A stretch of 64,000 nt of DNA from Orbaceae bacterium ESL0727 (GCA_029433345.1 JAQTHY010000001.1:682001-746000), one strand, 5' to 3'; shown: positions 9,190 through 20,760, numbered from the stretch's first letter. Numbers and translations: made by a program. The notes: a model not told the origin generated them from the letters alone.

Positions 9190-10416
9190 TTAGTTTTTTC
9201 GCTTCTTAATATAGTCTTTGATACCTTCAACGATCGCTTTGGACACTTTATTTTGGAAGTCGGCAGTCTTGAGTTTCTGCTCTTCAGCTGGATTACTGAT
9301 AAACGCCGTTTCGACTAATACTGATGGGATATCCGGTGCTTTTAATACAGCAAATCCCGCTTTTTCGATGGACGGTTTGTGCATTTTGTTCACTTTCTTC
9401 ATGCGATTTAGGATCGATGTTCCCAATAGTACGCCATTGCTCAGCGTCGTTTTTTGGACTAAATCTAAAATGGTATTATCTAAATATTTATCACCACTGC
9501 GGCTCACGCCGCCAATCTCGTCTGCTTCGTTTTGTGTTTGTGCTAAATAGCTAGCGGCAGAACTACTGGCACCACGGGTGGAGAGCGAAAATACTGACGA
9601 ACCATTGACCGAACGGCTAGCAAACGCGTCAGCATGGATAGAGATAAAAAGATCGGCACGTTGCGCACGTGCTTTGGCAACACGGACTTTTAAAGGCAGA
9701 AAGACATCTTCATTACGCGTCATATAGACTTTTATTTGTGATTCACTTTTTAATAAATTACGTACTCGCCTTGCAATTTGCAAGACAACATCTTTTTCGC
9801 GCGTTTTTTTATAACCAATTGCGCCGGGATCTTCGCCACCATGACCGGGATCGAGCATCACCACCACTTTATTGCTTTTTTTGGTTGTCGAGGTTGCTAC
9901 GTTGGTCGGTTTTTCGGTTAGGCTCCCTTTATTGTATTCTTCAAGAAGTGCTAATAAAGGATCATCATCAACCGCTTTAGGGTTGCTTGGGTACAGATCA
10001 ATCACTAACCGATTTTTAAATTCAGCGATGGGCTGCGAGGTAAAGAGATGGGGTTTCACGCCTTGTTTTAGGCCAATAACGAGACGAATTGTTTGCGGAT
10101 CATATTGCGCAACACGCAGCGTTTTTATGTAGGGATCGTCTTTAAAGAGTTGCGATTGTAATTTTTTGAGAACCGGATTTAGGCTGACATTGTCAACATC
10201 TACCACAATCCTATCAGGATTATTCATGGTGAAATGTTTATACGTCAATTTGACATTAGATTCTAACGTAATACGTGTATAGGTAGATGAAGGCCACACA
10301 CGCGCGGCTAATATTTGCGTGGGCGCCGCAAAACCAACTCGCGTGATCGAAAGTAAACACGTCGCGACAATTCCTTTAATTAAAAGACGTCTTGTGAGAT
10401 TCAATTCTTCGCGCAT
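9190..10416 (-). CDS. amiC: N-acetylmuramoyl-L-alanine amidase AmiC, Tat-exported
   Basis: This is a periplasmic zinc amidase that removes peptides from peptidoglycan and helps separate daughter cells. The 408 residues begin with a Tat signal (TRRLLIKG, then a hydrophobic stretch ending GFAAP). An AMIN domain follows at about 33-150, a low-complexity linker, and then an Amidase_3 domain from about residue 187, with zinc-binding motifs [12 protein letters not shown] and SIHADAF and the catalytic Glu in [13 protein letters not shown] plus Tat signal is the AmiC/AmiA layout; the AMIN domain favours AmiC. Amidase_3 enzymes of this class are normally switched on by EnvC or NlpD, neither of which is in the window. 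It is divergent from miaB. Confidence 0.92.
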   Translation of the reverse strand: MREELNLTRRLLIKGIVATCLLSITRVGFAAPTQILAARVWPSSTYTRITLESNVKLTYKHFTMNNPDRIVVDVDNVSLNPVLKKLQSQLFKDDPYIKTLRVAQYDPQTIRLVIGLKQGVKPHLFTSQPIAEFKNRLVIDLYPSNPKAVDDDPLLALLEEYNKGSLTEKPTNVATSTTKKSNKVVVMLDPGHGGEDPGAIGYKKTREKDVVLQIARRVRNLLKSESQIKVYMTRNEDVFLPLKVRVAKARAQRADLFISIHADAFASRSVNGSSVFSLSTRGASSSAASYLAQTQNEADEIGGVSRSGDKYLDNTILDLVQKTTLSNGVLLGTSILNRMKKVNKMHKPSIEKAGFAVLKAPDIPSVLVETAFISNPAEEQKLKTADFQNKVSKAIVEGIKDYIKKRKN

Positions 10417-10776
10417 ATCTACAAATACTTATACTAAAATTTTAATTGAATAATCATAACATAAAATAATTCACTTTTAAAAAGGATGGAAGCGAGTTTG
10501 CTTAATAATAGAGAGAAATACGGTTGTTATGTCGGTTAAAAAGAGCTGTTTTACCGCATGTTTGCGTTTATCGATAAACAGTCTATTTCCTTGATTGTTA
10601 TCTTAATGTGAGAAAAAGCGTAATAAAGATAATATGTTAGACACTATTTTGCAGAAAAATACCACTTCGTGACTTACACCTATAGACCCTATTATCACAA
10701 AGGATTACAATATAGTCCGCTAAAATCGCGGATTTTATAACCGTTTCCATTTTATCCATTACACATAGAGTCATTG
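10417..10776. other. Divergent promoter region amiC / miaB
   Basis: No gene is visible. A small hairpin, TCCGC-N7-GCGGA followed by TTTTAT (about 10717-10738), lies close upstream of miaB. It could be an attenuator-like terminator but is weak. Confidence 0.45.
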
Positions 10777-12273
10777 ATGAGCAAATTAGATTCCCAAACA
10801 CAACATAGCCAAAAGCCCGATCGCCAACATTCCCCAGCTGCCCCTATTCCACATAAATTGCATATTAAAACGTGGGGTTGCCAAATGAATGAGTATGATT
10901 CATCAAAAATGGCGGATCTGTTAGCGTCTACCCACGGTCTTACCTTAACGGATAATGCAGAAGAAGCCGATATTTTATTGCTAAACACCTGTTCGATTCG
11001 TGAAAAAGCGCAAGAAAAAGTTTTTCATCAGTTGGGCCGTTGGAAAAACCTTAAAAAGAAAAATCCACATACGATTATTGGTGTAGGTGGCTGTGTCGCT
11101 TCACAAGAAGGCGAACATATTCGTAAACGCGCCCCTTTTGTCGATATGATTTTTGGGCCGCAAACCTTCCATCGTTTACCTGAAATGATTGAAAAAATTC
11201 GTAGTGGTAAAGGTGATCATCTGGTGGATGTGAGCTTTCCCGAGATTGAAAAATTTGACCGTTTGCCTGAACCGCGTAGTGAAGGGCCGACAGCTTTTGT
11301 ATCGATCATGGAAGGCTGTAATAAATATTGTACGTATTGCGTGGTGCCTTATACCCGTGGAGAAGAGGTGAGTCGCCCGTGTGATGATGTGATTTACGAG
11401 ATTGCCCAACTGGCTGAACAAGGTGTGCGCGAAGTGAACTTGTTAGGGCAAAATGTTAATGCGTATCGTGGTCCTACTTTTGATGGCAATATCTGTTCAT
11501 TTGCTGAATTATTGCGCTTAGTTGCGGCAATCGATGGGATCGACCGTATCCGTTTTACCACGAGTCATCCAATAGAATTTACCGATGATATTATCGATGT
11601 CTATCGAGATACGCCGGAACTGGTCAGTTATTTGCATTTGCCTGTACAAAGTGGCTCGGATCGGGTGCTTAATCTGATGAAACGTACCCATACTGCGTTG
11701 GAATATAAATCGATTATCCGTAAATTGCGCAAAGTGCGTCCTAATATTCAGATTAGTTCTGATTTTATTGTCGGTTTCCCTGGCGAAACAGAGGATGATT
11801 TTGCCCAAACCATGAAGCTGATTGCCGATGTCAATTTCGATCTCAGTTATAGTTTTGTCTACTCAGCGCGCCCGGGGACACCGGCTGCAGAGATGGAAGA
11901 TAATGTCTCGGAAGAAGAGAAAAAGCAGCGTCTTTATATTTTACAACAGCGCATTAATCAACAAGCGATGCAATTTAGCAGACAGATGCTAGGTACGGTG
12001 CAACGTGTTTTAGTCGAAGGCCCTTCTAAGAAAGATGTGATGGAGCTCACCGGCCGTACGGAAAATAATCGCATCGTCAATTTTGAAGGTAGACCTGATA
12101 TGATTGGGCAATTTGTCGATGTTGAAATTACCGATGTTTACCCCAATTCATTACGTGGTAAGGTGATACGAACTGAAAATGAGATGAATTTACGCATTAA
12201 TGAATCGCCAATATCGGTTATTTCACGGACGCGTAAAGAAAATGCGTTAGGGGTCGGTTTTTATCAACCATAA
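10777..12273 (+). CDS. miaB: tRNA-2-methylthio-N6-dimethylallyladenosine synthase MiaB
   Basis: This radical-SAM enzyme methylthiolates i6A37 in tRNAs that read codons starting with U. In order it shows the N-terminal UPF0004 domain ([28 protein letters not shown]), the radical-SAM triad in [15 protein letters not shown], and a C-terminal TRAM domain. It is 498 residues, some 24 longer than E. coli MiaB because of an N-terminal Gln/His/Pro-rich extension before [14 protein letters not shown] three bases upstream is also in frame, but ATG 10777 with upstream AGAG is the natural start. It heads the miaB-ybeZ-mrdA-rodA-dacA run. Confidence 0.95.
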   Translation: MSKLDSQTQHSQKPDRQHSPAAPIPHKLHIKTWGCQMNEYDSSKMADLLASTHGLTLTDNAEEADILLLNTCSIREKAQEKVFHQLGRWKNLKKKNPHTIIGVGGCVASQEGEHIRKRAPFVDMIFGPQTFHRLPEMIEKIRSGKGDHLVDVSFPEIEKFDRLPEPRSEGPTAFVSIMEGCNKYCTYCVVPYTRGEEVSRPCDDVIYEIAQLAEQGVREVNLLGQNVNAYRGPTFDGNICSFAELLRLVAAIDGIDRIRFTTSHPIEFTDDIIDVYRDTPELVSYLHLPVQSGSDRVLNLMKRTHTALEYKSIIRKLRKVRPNIQISSDFIVGFPGETEDDFAQTMKLIADVNFDLSYSFVYSARPGTPAAEMEDNVSEEEKKQRLYILQQRINQQAMQFSRQMLGTVQRVLVEGPSKKDVMELTGRTENNRIVNFEGRPDMIGQFVDVEITDVYPNSLRGKVIRTENEMNLRINESPISVISRTRKENALGVGFYQP

Positions 12274-12301
12274 GATAACAGCATAATAAGAGGATTTTCC
12301 G

Positions 12302-13327
12302 TTGAATAATATAACCGATGAGATCACGCTGGAACCGGCTGACAATGAACGACTTAATAGCCTTTGTGGTCCTTATAACGACAACATCAAGCAGCTTGAA
12401 AAACGACTGGGTATTGAGATTAATCAACGAAGTCATCACTTTTCGTTAACCGGTGATGAAATATGCGTTAAGGCGGCGATAGCGATTTTGCAATCTCTGT
12501 ATAAACAGACAAAACAGCGAGGTCAATTAGTTGACATTGAGCCCGAACAGGTGCATTTGGCAATAAAAGAGTCGGGCGCACTCGAACAGTTACAACACCA
12601 TTTACCTGCCTATATCGATGCTAAAGGGGGTAAATTAGTGATGATCAAAACTAAACGGGGCGTGATAAAACCAAGAACGCCAAATCAAGCACACTATATT
12701 GCGAATATTTTGGATTATGATATTACCTTTGGTATTGGTCCAGCTGGGACTGGGAAAACCTATTTAGCGGTAGCCGCCGCTGTCGATGCTTTAGAAAAGC
12801 AGCAAGTGCGTCGTATTTTACTAACGCGCCCGGCTGTTGAGGCAGGGGAAAAATTGGGTTTTTTACCCGGCGATTTAAGCCAAAAAGTGGATCCTTACCT
12901 GCGTCCGCTTTATGATGCGCTATTTGAGATGCTTGGCTTTGAAAAAGTGGAGAAACTGATCGAAAAAAATGTGATCGAAGTTGCGCCACTCGCCTATATG
13001 CGCGGTCGTACGTTAAATGATGCGTTTATCATTTTAGACGAAAGTCAAAATACCACTATTGAACAGATGAAAATGTTTTTAACTCGTATTGGCTTTAATT
13101 CAAAAGCGGTGATTACCGGCGATATTACGCAGATTGATTTACCGCATCATCAAAAGTCGGGATTACGGCATGCCATTGAAGTTCTTGCTGATGTGGACGA
13201 TATTAGTTTTAACTTTTTCCAGAGTGATGATGTTGTGCGCCATCCAGTTGTTGCCAGGATCGTTAACGCGTATGACAAATGGGAAGAGAACCAGCAAGCG
13301 CGTAAAATTGCGCAGATAAAAGAATAA
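12302..13327 (+). CDS. ybeZ: PhoH-family ATPase YbeZ
   Basis: This cytoplasmic PhoH-like NTPase is linked with ribosome and RNA quality control together with YbeY. The 341 residues include the Walker A motif GPAGTGKT and the Walker B region AFIILDESQN, and match E. coli YbeZ along the whole length. The start is TTG 12302: the N terminus from there (EITLEPADNERL) aligns with E. coli, no ATG lies close by, and AAGAGGA sits just upstream. It follows miaB by 28 bp, as in E. coli, but the expected ybeY, ybeX and lnt do not follow; mrdA does. Confidence 0.93.
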   Translation: MNNITDEITLEPADNERLNSLCGPYNDNIKQLEKRLGIEINQRSHHFSLTGDEICVKAAIAILQSLYKQTKQRGQLVDIEPEQVHLAIKESGALEQLQHHLPAYIDAKGGKLVMIKTKRGVIKPRTPNQAHYIANILDYDITFGIGPAGTGKTYLAVAAAVDALEKQQVRRILLTRPAVEAGEKLGFLPGDLSQKVDPYLRPLYDALFEMLGFEKVEKLIEKNVIEVAPLAYMRGRTLNDAFIILDESQNTTIEQMKMFLTRIGFNSKAVITGDITQIDLPHHQKSGLRHAIEVLADVDDISFNFFQSDDVVRHPVVARIVNAYDKWEENQQARKIAQIKE

Positions 13328-13348
13328 AATTGCCAGTAAAGGAGTCAG

Positions 13349-15298
13349 ATTATCCCTATTGCACGTCAACGAAAACAGACCAATCGCACGACGATTCGAG
13401 ATCATTCAGCTGAAACGAATCTCTTTCTTCGTCGAGCGTTGTTTGCTTTTGTGATTATTATTGTATTAGTCATGGTGCTACTGGCTAATTTAGCTGATCT
13501 TCAGATATCAAATTTTAGCTATTACAGCACTAAATCGAATAATAATCGCATTGAAATTATTCCTATTCCTCCAAGTCGCGGCATGATCTATGACCGTAAT
13601 GGTACGCCGTTGGCGATCAATAATACGACTTATCAACTGAATGTGATTCCAGATAAAATTAAAAATCTAAATGAACAGTTTGCGGCGCTAAAAAAGATTG
13701 TTGATTTAACCGATGAAGATATTGAGAATTTTCAAAAAGAGAGGCGGAATTATAAAGCTCACCGTCCTGTACCACTTAAAGACAATCTCACGACTAAAGA
13801 GATCGCGCGATTTGTGGTTGATCAGCATCGTTTCCCTTTTGTGTCAATAACTGGTACGTTACATCGTTATTATCCTTATGGTGCCTCGTTAACGCATATT
13901 ATTGGCTATGTATCGAAAATCAATAGTCAAGATAAACAGCGCCTCGAAGACGAAGGTAAATCCAGCTATTATGTCGGTACCGCCAATATCGGTAAAATGG
14001 GCATTGAACGATTTTATGAAGATGTCTTGCATGGCCTACCCGGTTATGAAGAAGTGGAAGTGAATAGCCGTGGGCGTATTGTTCGTCAACTAAATCAACA
14101 CTCTCCGCAGGCCGGCGAAGATATCTATTTGTCGATCAACTTAAAATTACAGCTCTATATCGAACAATTATTAGCCGGGCGTAAAGCTGCGGTGGTGGCT
14201 TTAGATCCGAATAATGGTGAGATTTTAGCGTTAGTTTCCAGTCCGAGTTACGACCCTAACCCATTTGTGGGGGGAATTTCGTCAACGACCTATAACGGAT
14301 TGCTCAATGATCCGGATAAACCATTATTTAATCGCGTATTACTGGGTGCCTATCCTCCAGCTTCAACAGTCAAACCGTATATCTCTGTTGCGGCACTTAG
14401 TGAAGGGGTCGTGACGCCGAAAAGTGTTGTTTATGATCCGGGTTGGTGGCAATTGCCGGGAACCGATAAACGTTACCGTGACTGGCTACGTTGGGGGCAT
14501 GGTCGGGTGGATGTGTTAAAAGCGATCGAAGAGTCAGTCGATACCTATTTTTATCAAGTTGCTTATGATATGGGTATTGATCGTCTATCACAATGGATGA
14601 ATAAATTTGGCTATGGTGAACGAACCGGTATTGATATTTCGCCAAGCGAAGAGACGCGCGGTGTGATGCCAACACGGGAATGGAAAAAGCAGCGCCATAA
14701 AAAATCATGGCTGCAAGGTGATACGATTCCTGTCGGGATAGGGCAGGGCTATTGGACCGCGACCCCAATGCAGATGGCAAAAGCGTTAACTATTTTGATT
14801 AATGATGGCAAGGTTTATACGCCGCACTTCTTGTTATATAAAAAAAGCGATATTTTAAATTCGGAATTGCCACCAGCACCACGAGATCCGCATGTCGAAG
14901 ATAACAGTTTGGTGGATGTCAATCCAATGTATTGGAAGATCGCCAAAGAAGGTATGCATCGGGTCTTATTTGGTGTGCGAGGGACTGCGCGTAAAATTTA
15001 TGCTGATGCTAAATATCAAGCTGCCGGTAAATCAGGGACTTCACAAGTGTATGGTCTAAAACAAGATGAAGTTTACAATGCACACAAAGTCCCGGAACAT
15101 TTGCGTGATCATGCGTTATTTGTTGCTTTTGCGCCTTATGATAAACCGACCATTGCGTTAGCCATTGTGTTAGAAAATGGTGGTGGCGGTAGTTCTAATG
15201 GGGGAGCAATGGCCCGTAAAATTTTGGATTATTACCTTTTAGGTGATGATTCAACCGAACTCCCAGACGTCAATCCAAATACAGGGCATGAAGATTAA
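13349..15298 (+). CDS. mrdA: Penicillin-binding protein 2 (elongation transpeptidase), non-AUG start
   Basis: PBP2 is the transpeptidase of the cell-elongation complex, paired with RodA. The frame has the membrane anchor [17 protein letters not shown], the dimerisation/pedestal region ([16 protein letters not shown]), the active-site SxxK in PASTVKP and the KSGTS box. Conserved N-terminal residues that align with E. coli ([19 protein letters not shown]) lie upstream of TTG 13439, so coding begins earlier. Between the in-frame stop at 13337 and 13439 there is no ATG or GTG. A strong site TAAAGGAG (13337-13344) precedes ATT 13349 and ATC 13352. I place the start at ATT 13349 (649 residues; E. 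coli 633), with ATC 13352 as the alternative. The stop overlaps rodA by one base. Confidence 0.9.
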   Translation: MIPIARQRKQTNRTTIRDHSAETNLFLRRALFAFVIIIVLVMVLLANLADLQISNFSYYSTKSNNNRIEIIPIPPSRGMIYDRNGTPLAINNTTYQLNVIPDKIKNLNEQFAALKKIVDLTDEDIENFQKERRNYKAHRPVPLKDNLTTKEIARFVVDQHRFPFVSITGTLHRYYPYGASLTHIIGYVSKINSQDKQRLEDEGKSSYYVGTANIGKMGIERFYEDVLHGLPGYEEVEVNSRGRIVRQLNQHSPQAGEDIYLSINLKLQLYIEQLLAGRKAAVVALDPNNGEILALVSSPSYDPNPFVGGISSTTYNGLLNDPDKPLFNRVLLGAYPPASTVKPYISVAALSEGVVTPKSVVYDPGWWQLPGTDKRYRDWLRWGHGRVDVLKAIEESVDTYFYQVAYDMGIDRLSQWMNKFGYGERTGIDISPSEETRGVMPTREWKKQRHKKSWLQGDTIPVGIGQGYWTATPMQMAKALTILINDGKVYTPHFLLYKKSDILNSELPPAPRDPHVEDNSLVDVNPMYWKIAKEGMHRVLFGVRGTARKIYADAKYQAAGKSGTSQVYGLKQDEVYNAHKVPEHLRDHALFVAFAPYDKPTIALAIVLENGGGGSSNGGAMARKILDYYLLGDDSTELPDVNPNTGHED

Positions 15299-16407
15299 TG
15301 ATGACTAGTGATAAAAAATCTTTTTGGCAAAAAATCCATATCGATCCGCTCTTTATGTTATTCATTACGTTATTACTCGGTTATAGCCTGTACATTCTTT
15401 GGAGTGCGAGTGGGCAAGATATCGGTATGATGGAGCGGCGTGTTGGGCAAATTGTGCTCGGTTTTTCGGTAATGATTATTTTGGCACAATTTTCGCCACG
15501 GACTTATGAAACTTGGGCACCTTATCTCTATATTGTCTGTATTGTCATTTTGTTTGCCGTGGATCTTTTTGGTTATGCCAGTAAAGGTGCGCAGCGTTGG
15601 TTAGATCTCGGTTTTATCCGCTTTCAGCCTTCTGAAATTGCCAAAATTGCGGTACCGTTAATGGTGGCAAAATTTATTAATCGTGATGGTTGTCCACCGC
15701 CATTAAAAACCATATTACTGACATTGGTAATTATTGGCGTGCCAACATTATTAGTGGCTATGCAGCCTGATCTAGGTACCTCAATTTTGATTGCCATGTC
15801 GGGTATTTTTATTATCTTTTTAGCGGGCATTAATTGGAAATTTATATTATTAGCGATCGTATTAATCGGTGCCTTTGTGCCAATTATGTGGTTTTTCTTG
15901 ATGCATGATTATCAGCGTGAGCGAGTACTCACCTTATTTAATCCTGAACGCGATCCCCTGGGTACCGGTTATCATATCTTACAGTCGAAAACCGCGATTG
16001 GATCAGGTGGAATTTGGGGGAAAGGTTGGTTAGAAGGAACACAATCTCAGCTCGAATTTTTGCCGGAAAGACATACGGATTTTATTTTTTCGGTTATTGC
16101 GGAAGAATTTGGTTTTATTGGATCGATTATTTTACTGTTGTTATTCCTGTTTTTAATTGGTCGAGGATTGATTATTGCTGCGCAAGCACAAACGACCTTT
16201 GGGCGCGTGCTTTGTGGCGGATTAATACTGGTCTTTTTTGTCTATGTGTTTATTAATATTGGTATGGTCAGTGGAATCTTACCGGTGGTTGGTGTACCAT
16301 TACCGCTTATTAGTTATGGCGGCTCTTCCCTAGTGGTGTTGATGGCTGGTTTTGGTATCATGATGTCTATTCATACACATCGATATATGTTATCTAAAAA
16401 TATTTAA
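15298..16407 (+). CDS. rodA: SEDS peptidoglycan glycosyltransferase RodA
   Basis: RodA polymerises glycan strands for cell elongation, working with PBP2. The 369 residues are mostly membrane-spanning and match E. coli RodA (MrdB, 370). Family landmarks include the segment [20 protein letters not shown], the long periplasmic loop with [18 protein letters not shown], and [14 protein letters not shown] near the C terminus. Its ATG overlaps the mrdA stop (TAATG), so the pair is translated together, and a second ATG follows immediately. dacA starts 13 bp downstream. Confidence 0.95.
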   Translation: MMTSDKKSFWQKIHIDPLFMLFITLLLGYSLYILWSASGQDIGMMERRVGQIVLGFSVMIILAQFSPRTYETWAPYLYIVCIVILFAVDLFGYASKGAQRWLDLGFIRFQPSEIAKIAVPLMVAKFINRDGCPPPLKTILLTLVIIGVPTLLVAMQPDLGTSILIAMSGIFIIFLAGINWKFILLAIVLIGAFVPIMWFFLMHDYQRERVLTLFNPERDPLGTGYHILQSKTAIGSGGIWGKGWLEGTQSQLEFLPERHTDFIFSVIAEEFGFIGSIILLLLFLFLIGRGLIIAAQAQTTFGRVLCGGLILVFFVYVFINIGMVSGILPVVGVPLPLISYGGSSLVVLMAGFGIMMSIHTHRYMLSKNI

Positions 16408-16420
16408 CGGAATTCAAATA

Positions 16421-17602
16421 ATGAAGAAAAAATTTAAATTATCATTGGCTGTGTTGACATTAGCATTCTGTTCTTATGTCTCTGCAGATATGCCATTTCC
16501 TATTCCCAATATTCCGCAACTTGACGCTGAGTCATATATTTTAATCGATGCTAAATCAGGTGAAATTCTCGCCCAATATAATGCTGAACAGCAACGCGAT
16601 CCTGCCAGTTTAACCAAGATGATGACCAGTTATGTTGTAGGGCAAGCGTTGCAATCTGGTCGTATTAAAAATGATGATATGGTTGTGGTGAGTAAAGATG
16701 CTTGGGCGACAGGAAATCCTGTTTTAAAAGGATCATCTTTAATGTTTTTAGAAGTGGGGAAAACTGTATCGGTTGCTGATCTTAATAAAGGCATTATCAT
16801 CCAGTCAGGTAATGATGCCTGTATCGCGATGGCGGAACATGTGGCGGGCAGCCAAGGTGCATTTGTCAATTTGATGAATGAATATGCCAAAAAAATCGGC
16901 CTAGAACATTCGCATTTTGAAACAGTGCATGGCCTTGATGCCCCCGGTCAATATACAACAGCTAAGGATATGGCTTTTTTAGGTCGAGCGCTTATCCATG
17001 ATCTACCAACCGAATATGCGATTTATAAAGAAAAAGAGTTCACCTATACATTATCTAAACCTCAACTAAACCGTAATGGTTTACTTTGGGATACCTCTTT
17101 AAATGTGGATGGTATTAAGACAGGCCACACCAGTGCAGCAGGTTATAATCTGGTTGCTTCTGCCGTTGATGGTAATACACGTTTAATTTCAGCCGTATTG
17201 GGTGGACGTACATTTAAAGGCCGCGAAGAAGAGAGTAAAAAACTGTTAGTATGGGGCTTCCGATTTTTTGAAACCGCGAATCCAGTTAAATCCGATACAC
17301 CGTTAGCTATGGCACCTGTTTGGTATGGTGATGAAAACAGTGTTCAAGTTGGAGCGGTTGATGGTGCTTATGTGACGGTACCAAAAGGGCGCTCTGCCGA
17401 TGTAAAAGTGAAATATAATCTGGATGGTTATATTTATGCGCCGATTAGCAAGGGCACCAAAGTCGGTACAATGCAGTTTTTATTAGATGATAAAGTCATC
17501 AATGAACAACCGCTTGTTGCGCTGCAAAATGTCGATGAAGCTGGCTTTTTTGGTAAGATGTTAGATTGGATCGGCTTACTCTTCCACAAATTATTTAGTT
17601 AA
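16421..17602 (+). CDS. dacA: D-alanyl-D-alanine carboxypeptidase PBP5
   Basis: PBP5 trims the terminal D-Ala from peptidoglycan stem peptides in the periplasm. The 393 residues show a signal peptide (about 1-22), SLTK with the active-site Ser63 and Lys66, SGN at 129-131 and KTG at 234-236. A C-terminal beta domain follows, ending in an amphipathic helix ([18 protein letters not shown]) that binds the inner membrane. In E. coli rlpA lies between rodA and dacA; here dacA follows rodA directly. It closes the operon and is followed by a clear terminator. Confidence 0.94.
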   Translation: MKKKFKLSLAVLTLAFCSYVSADMPFPIPNIPQLDAESYILIDAKSGEILAQYNAEQQRDPASLTKMMTSYVVGQALQSGRIKNDDMVVVSKDAWATGNPVLKGSSLMFLEVGKTVSVADLNKGIIIQSGNDACIAMAEHVAGSQGAFVNLMNEYAKKIGLEHSHFETVHGLDAPGQYTTAKDMAFLGRALIHDLPTEYAIYKEKEFTYTLSKPQLNRNGLLWDTSLNVDGIKTGHTSAAGYNLVASAVDGNTRLISAVLGGRTFKGREEESKKLLVWGFRFFETANPVKSDTPLAMAPVWYGDENSVQVGAVDGAYVTVPKGRSADVKVKYNLDGYIYAPISKGTKVGTMQFLLDDKVINEQPLVALQNVDEAGFFGKMLDWIGLLFHKLFS

Positions 17603-17640
17603 TCATCACTAATTTGGATAGAAAAGCGCTACGATTACGG

Positions 17641-17676
17641 CCCCCAATAGTGTATTAGTCATCATTGGGGGTTTTT
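17641..17676 (+). terminator. Rho-independent terminator after dacA
   Basis: Perfect 8-bp stem CCCCCAAT / ATTGGGGG with a 15-nt loop, followed by five T. It ends the miaB-to-dacA transcript before the convergent heme locus. Confidence 0.85.
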
Positions 17677-17774
17677 CTATCAGCATGAAAAATAACTTTT
17701 TATAAAACAATATAATAAAACAGTCTTTATACTATATGTTTAGTAAAATAAGGCGTTATCAAAAAATCCTAATA

Positions 17775-18629
17775 TTACTTGGATGATGGATAAAACGCGT
17801 GATAGAGCCCATCAACAGCTTGCGCCACACGTGGTCCCATGCCTAACAAAATCGCTTGATCAAATGTGACAATGCGTTGATTTTTCCATGCTTTAGTTTG
17901 ATTCAAACCTTGGATTTTCCCTAACTGTTCAATGCCACCTAATGATTGTAATGCTTGGGTGGTTAACACGATCACATCTGGATCTGCCACAATAAAGGAT
18001 TCAGCACTAATAATTTGATAGTTTTTATGGTTAACCACATTATTGCCACCCGCTAAAGTCATCAGGCTATCGGCCACTGTCTCTTTCCCGGCTGCTTGTG
18101 CAGGCCCGCCAAACATACTAAATAGAAATAGGACATTGGGGGGATTGTGCTCTTTTTCGACCTGTTTAGTGATTGTATTTAATTGCGAAGTAATCGATTC
18201 AACCAATGCTTCACCTTTTGAGTCAATATTAAACGCTTGTGCGATGGTTTTGATATTGATCGCTAACTGTTCAGGTGTGGCAGGGATTCTATCGAGTTGT
18301 AATACCCGAATACCGGTTTTTTGCAATTGTTCTAATGTGCTTGCCGGTTTTGCTTCTTTCCAGGTGATAACAATGGATGGATTTAATGACAATATTCCTT
18401 CGCTACTAAGCGTTTTCCACGAGCCAACCGAGGGGACATTTTTTACTGCGTCGGGATAGGTGCTACTTTGATCAACGCCCACAACATCATCGCCTAATCC
18501 TAATTGATAGACCATTTCAGTAATGGATCCCCCTGCCGTAATAATCCGCGCTTTAGTTGGTAGTTGTGTGGCCTGTGTAGAGAAACTGATTGCCAAAAAT
18601 AGATAAAATAGAGTGAGATATTTTTTCAC
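17775..18629 (-). CDS. hmuT: Periplasmic heme-binding protein of an ABC importer (HmuT)
   Basis: The 284 residues carry a signal peptide (about 1-20) and the class III binding-protein fold of the BtuF/HmuT family: ARIITAGGSITEMVYQLGLG at the N terminus and VVGVDQSSTYP shortly after. It should take heme from the outer-membrane receptor to the HmuUV permease. The start codon is GTG 18629, with AAGGGA upstream. It lies 11 bp after the TonB receptor gene in the same orientation, while hmuU and hmuV are on the divergent transcript. Heme rather than cobalamin is inferred from the locus. Confidence 0.88.
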   Translation of the reverse strand: MKKYLTLFYLFLAISFSTQATQLPTKARIITAGGSITEMVYQLGLGDDVVGVDQSSTYPDAVKNVPSVGSWKTLSSEGILSLNPSIVITWKEAKPASTLEQLQKTGIRVLQLDRIPATPEQLAINIKTIAQAFNIDSKGEALVESITSQLNTITKQVEKEHNPPNVLFLFSMFGGPAQAAGKETVADSLMTLAGGNNVVNHKNYQIISAESFIVADPDVIVLTTQALQSLGGIEQLGKIQGLNQTKAWKNQRIVTFDQAILLGMGPRVAQAVDGLYHAFYPSSK

Positions 18630-18640
18630 GAGTCTGTCCC

Positions 18641-20734
18641 TTAGAAGTTCATACCGATACTAAAAATAGCACTAAATCCAGGCGAGGGAATGGATTCATT
18701 TGCTGTGATATAGCGTTGATCAAGAAGATTATTTAGTTGTAAACCCGCGCGATATTGACGCTCTGCTCCTAAATACGCATTTAATTCAAGATTGGCGGTT
18801 GTCCAGCCTGCATTGTGGCTATCATTAAGATTATTTGTCGAAGTATGATTATCTGCCTTACTGGCGACACGTGCATAAAGATCGCTTTCTAATTCCCATT
18901 TTTCAAAGAAGTGGCTATTTTTTAGGCCGATTTTACTGGTAAATCGAGGATCACCTGTTTTAGTCGTTTTGCGGGTTTCTAAATCAATTTCGCGACGCAT
19001 TAAATTCCCAGAAATATAAGGCACAATTTGCCATGCGTTGTATTCAACTTGGAATTCAAGGCCATAGGTTTTCGCTTTATTGGCATTATCATAATATTGT
19101 GATGGATCGAGATTACCATGGCAGATTTGTGCATTATCAACACCACATTTTCGGGTCGTAATATAGTCACGCGCTTTTGCGTAGTAGATTGCACTATCGA
19201 GTAACCAATTAGCGTTTTTATAACGGACGCCAAACTCAATATTATCCGACTGTTCAGCTTTTAATTTAGGATTACCATAAGTAATACCCTCATTGCCAGC
19301 ACTTGATTGGGCAAATTGTTTAAACAGTGTCGGATAAACATAACCTTGTGCATAAGATAAGCGTAATTCAGTATTTTCAAAACCGGAATACCGTAAACTG
19401 GTTGAGCCAACCATATGTTGATCAGAACTTTCGGTTTTACCTTGATCAGCGTTGTTATTTAATGATTTTGATTTTAGCCAATATTGACGAGCACCGACGG
19501 CCCATGTCCAGTTTTTAGCCAATCGCCACTCATCTTGTGCAAATGCAGACCAACTCTCTTGTTTCCACGCATCATAGGATTTCAAGGTGGTTTCGGGGCG
19601 TGGTCGGCCATTAATCGACGTCCCTTTTTTGGTGAGTGAATGTTGATCTACATGATCGCGTATATATTGCGTACCAATAATTAACTTATTGCCTTGGAAT
19701 AGTTCAAAGTCCGATTGAATATTGCCACCTTTGGTTGATTGTCTATCATCAACGGCATAATTTTGTTTGATTTGCAAAATCGGTATTGGCTGTAAAAGAA
19801 TATTATTGCGGAAATGGCGTTCAATTTGCTGATCATAATAATCAAGATGTAAATTCTTCCAGAATGTGCCATCAGCGTTATAATCATAAAACGTCCCCAC
19901 TTTTTTGTAGATCATGTTGGGAATATTCACATTAAATTTAATTAACGGCGGGGCTAGCATGTCTGCTGATGTGTAGGTTTGTGTGTTAAGCTGCAGCCGT
20001 TCTAATGAGAGACCAAATTTATGTTGATCAAACTGATAACCGAGCCAGCTACTGACACTATGATTAGCGAAATCAGTATCTTTTAATGTGCCATCTGGTG
20101 TGTGGCGGTCACCGTAGTTGTAGTTACTACCACTAATACGGTAATCGAAACCGTTGCTAGAACCATACAGTGAACCTGATTCGAAGTTCCCCCTTGCCGA
20201 TGTATCATAACCGGTTTTGATATCACCTTGGATCGCTTTTTTCCCTCCTTTGCGGGTAATAAAATTGACGACACCACCGATAGCGCGTGCACCATAAAGT
20301 ACAGAATGCGGCCCTTTTACCACCTCAATACGCTCAACCGATTCACTATCAATCAGTAAACCTGCTCCATAAAGGCGTTGATAAGAAAACTCCTGCCCAT
20401 CGATAAGAATCAAGACACGATCTGGTATCTCACCACGAATACGGATCTGTTTACGACCTGGCATACCCGAATCTGTGACGGTGACACCCGGAATATCGCG
20501 CAACGCTTCAGTAATGGAATCACCGCTAAATTTAGCAAGTTGTTCGCTATCAATAACTTGCATGGTGACAGGACTATCCCAAAGAGACGTTTCAGTACGA
20601 TTAGCGCTGATAACAATCACGTCATCTTTTTTTTCAGATTTTCCTGTTTGATGAGTACTATTTTCGCTATTAGCAAATGCGACGTGGCAAGGTAATAGCG
20701 AAAGTATGACGAAAAGAGAGTGTGTTTTTTTCAT
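18641..20734 (-). CDS. TonB-dependent outer-membrane heme receptor
   Basis: The 697-residue protein has a signal peptide (about 1-21), a TonB-box-like segment (DDVIVISANR), a plug domain (ITEALRDIPGVTV, VLYGARAIGGVVNFITRKGG) and a C-terminal 22-strand-type barrel ending in aromatic MNF, typical for outer-membrane insertion. The loop segment YGNPKLKAEQSDNIEFGVRY resembles the NPNL region of heme receptors. It heads a two-gene operon with hmuT and is divergent from hutW. A classic Fur box lies 27 bp upstream of its ATG. Receptor type is sure; heme as ligand comes mainly from the neighbours. Confidence 0.88.
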   Translation of the reverse strand: MKKTHSLFVILSLLPCHVAFANSENSTHQTGKSEKKDDVIVISANRTETSLWDSPVTMQVIDSEQLAKFSGDSITEALRDIPGVTVTDSGMPGRKQIRIRGEIPDRVLILIDGQEFSYQRLYGAGLLIDSESVERIEVVKGPHSVLYGARAIGGVVNFITRKGGKKAIQGDIKTGYDTSARGNFESGSLYGSSNGFDYRISGSNYNYGDRHTPDGTLKDTDFANHSVSSWLGYQFDQHKFGLSLERLQLNTQTYTSADMLAPPLIKFNVNIPNMIYKKVGTFYDYNADGTFWKNLHLDYYDQQIERHFRNNILLQPIPILQIKQNYAVDDRQSTKGGNIQSDFELFQGNKLIIGTQYIRDHVDQHSLTKKGTSINGRPRPETTLKSYDAWKQESWSAFAQDEWRLAKNWTWAVGARQYWLKSKSLNNNADQGKTESSDQHMVGSTSLRYSGFENTELRLSYAQGYVYPTLFKQFAQSSAGNEGITYGNPKLKAEQSDNIEFGVRYKNANWLLDSAIYYAKARDYITTRKCGVDNAQICHGNLDPSQYYDNANKAKTYGLEFQVEYNAWQIVPYISGNLMRREIDLETRKTTKTGDPRFTSKIGLKNSHFFEKWELESDLYARVASKADNHTSTNNLNDSHNAGWTTANLELNAYLGAERQYRAGLQLNNLLDQRYITANESIPSPGFSAIFSIGMNF

Positions 20735-20760
20735 AAGGAATAATAAATTTATTTTAAATG

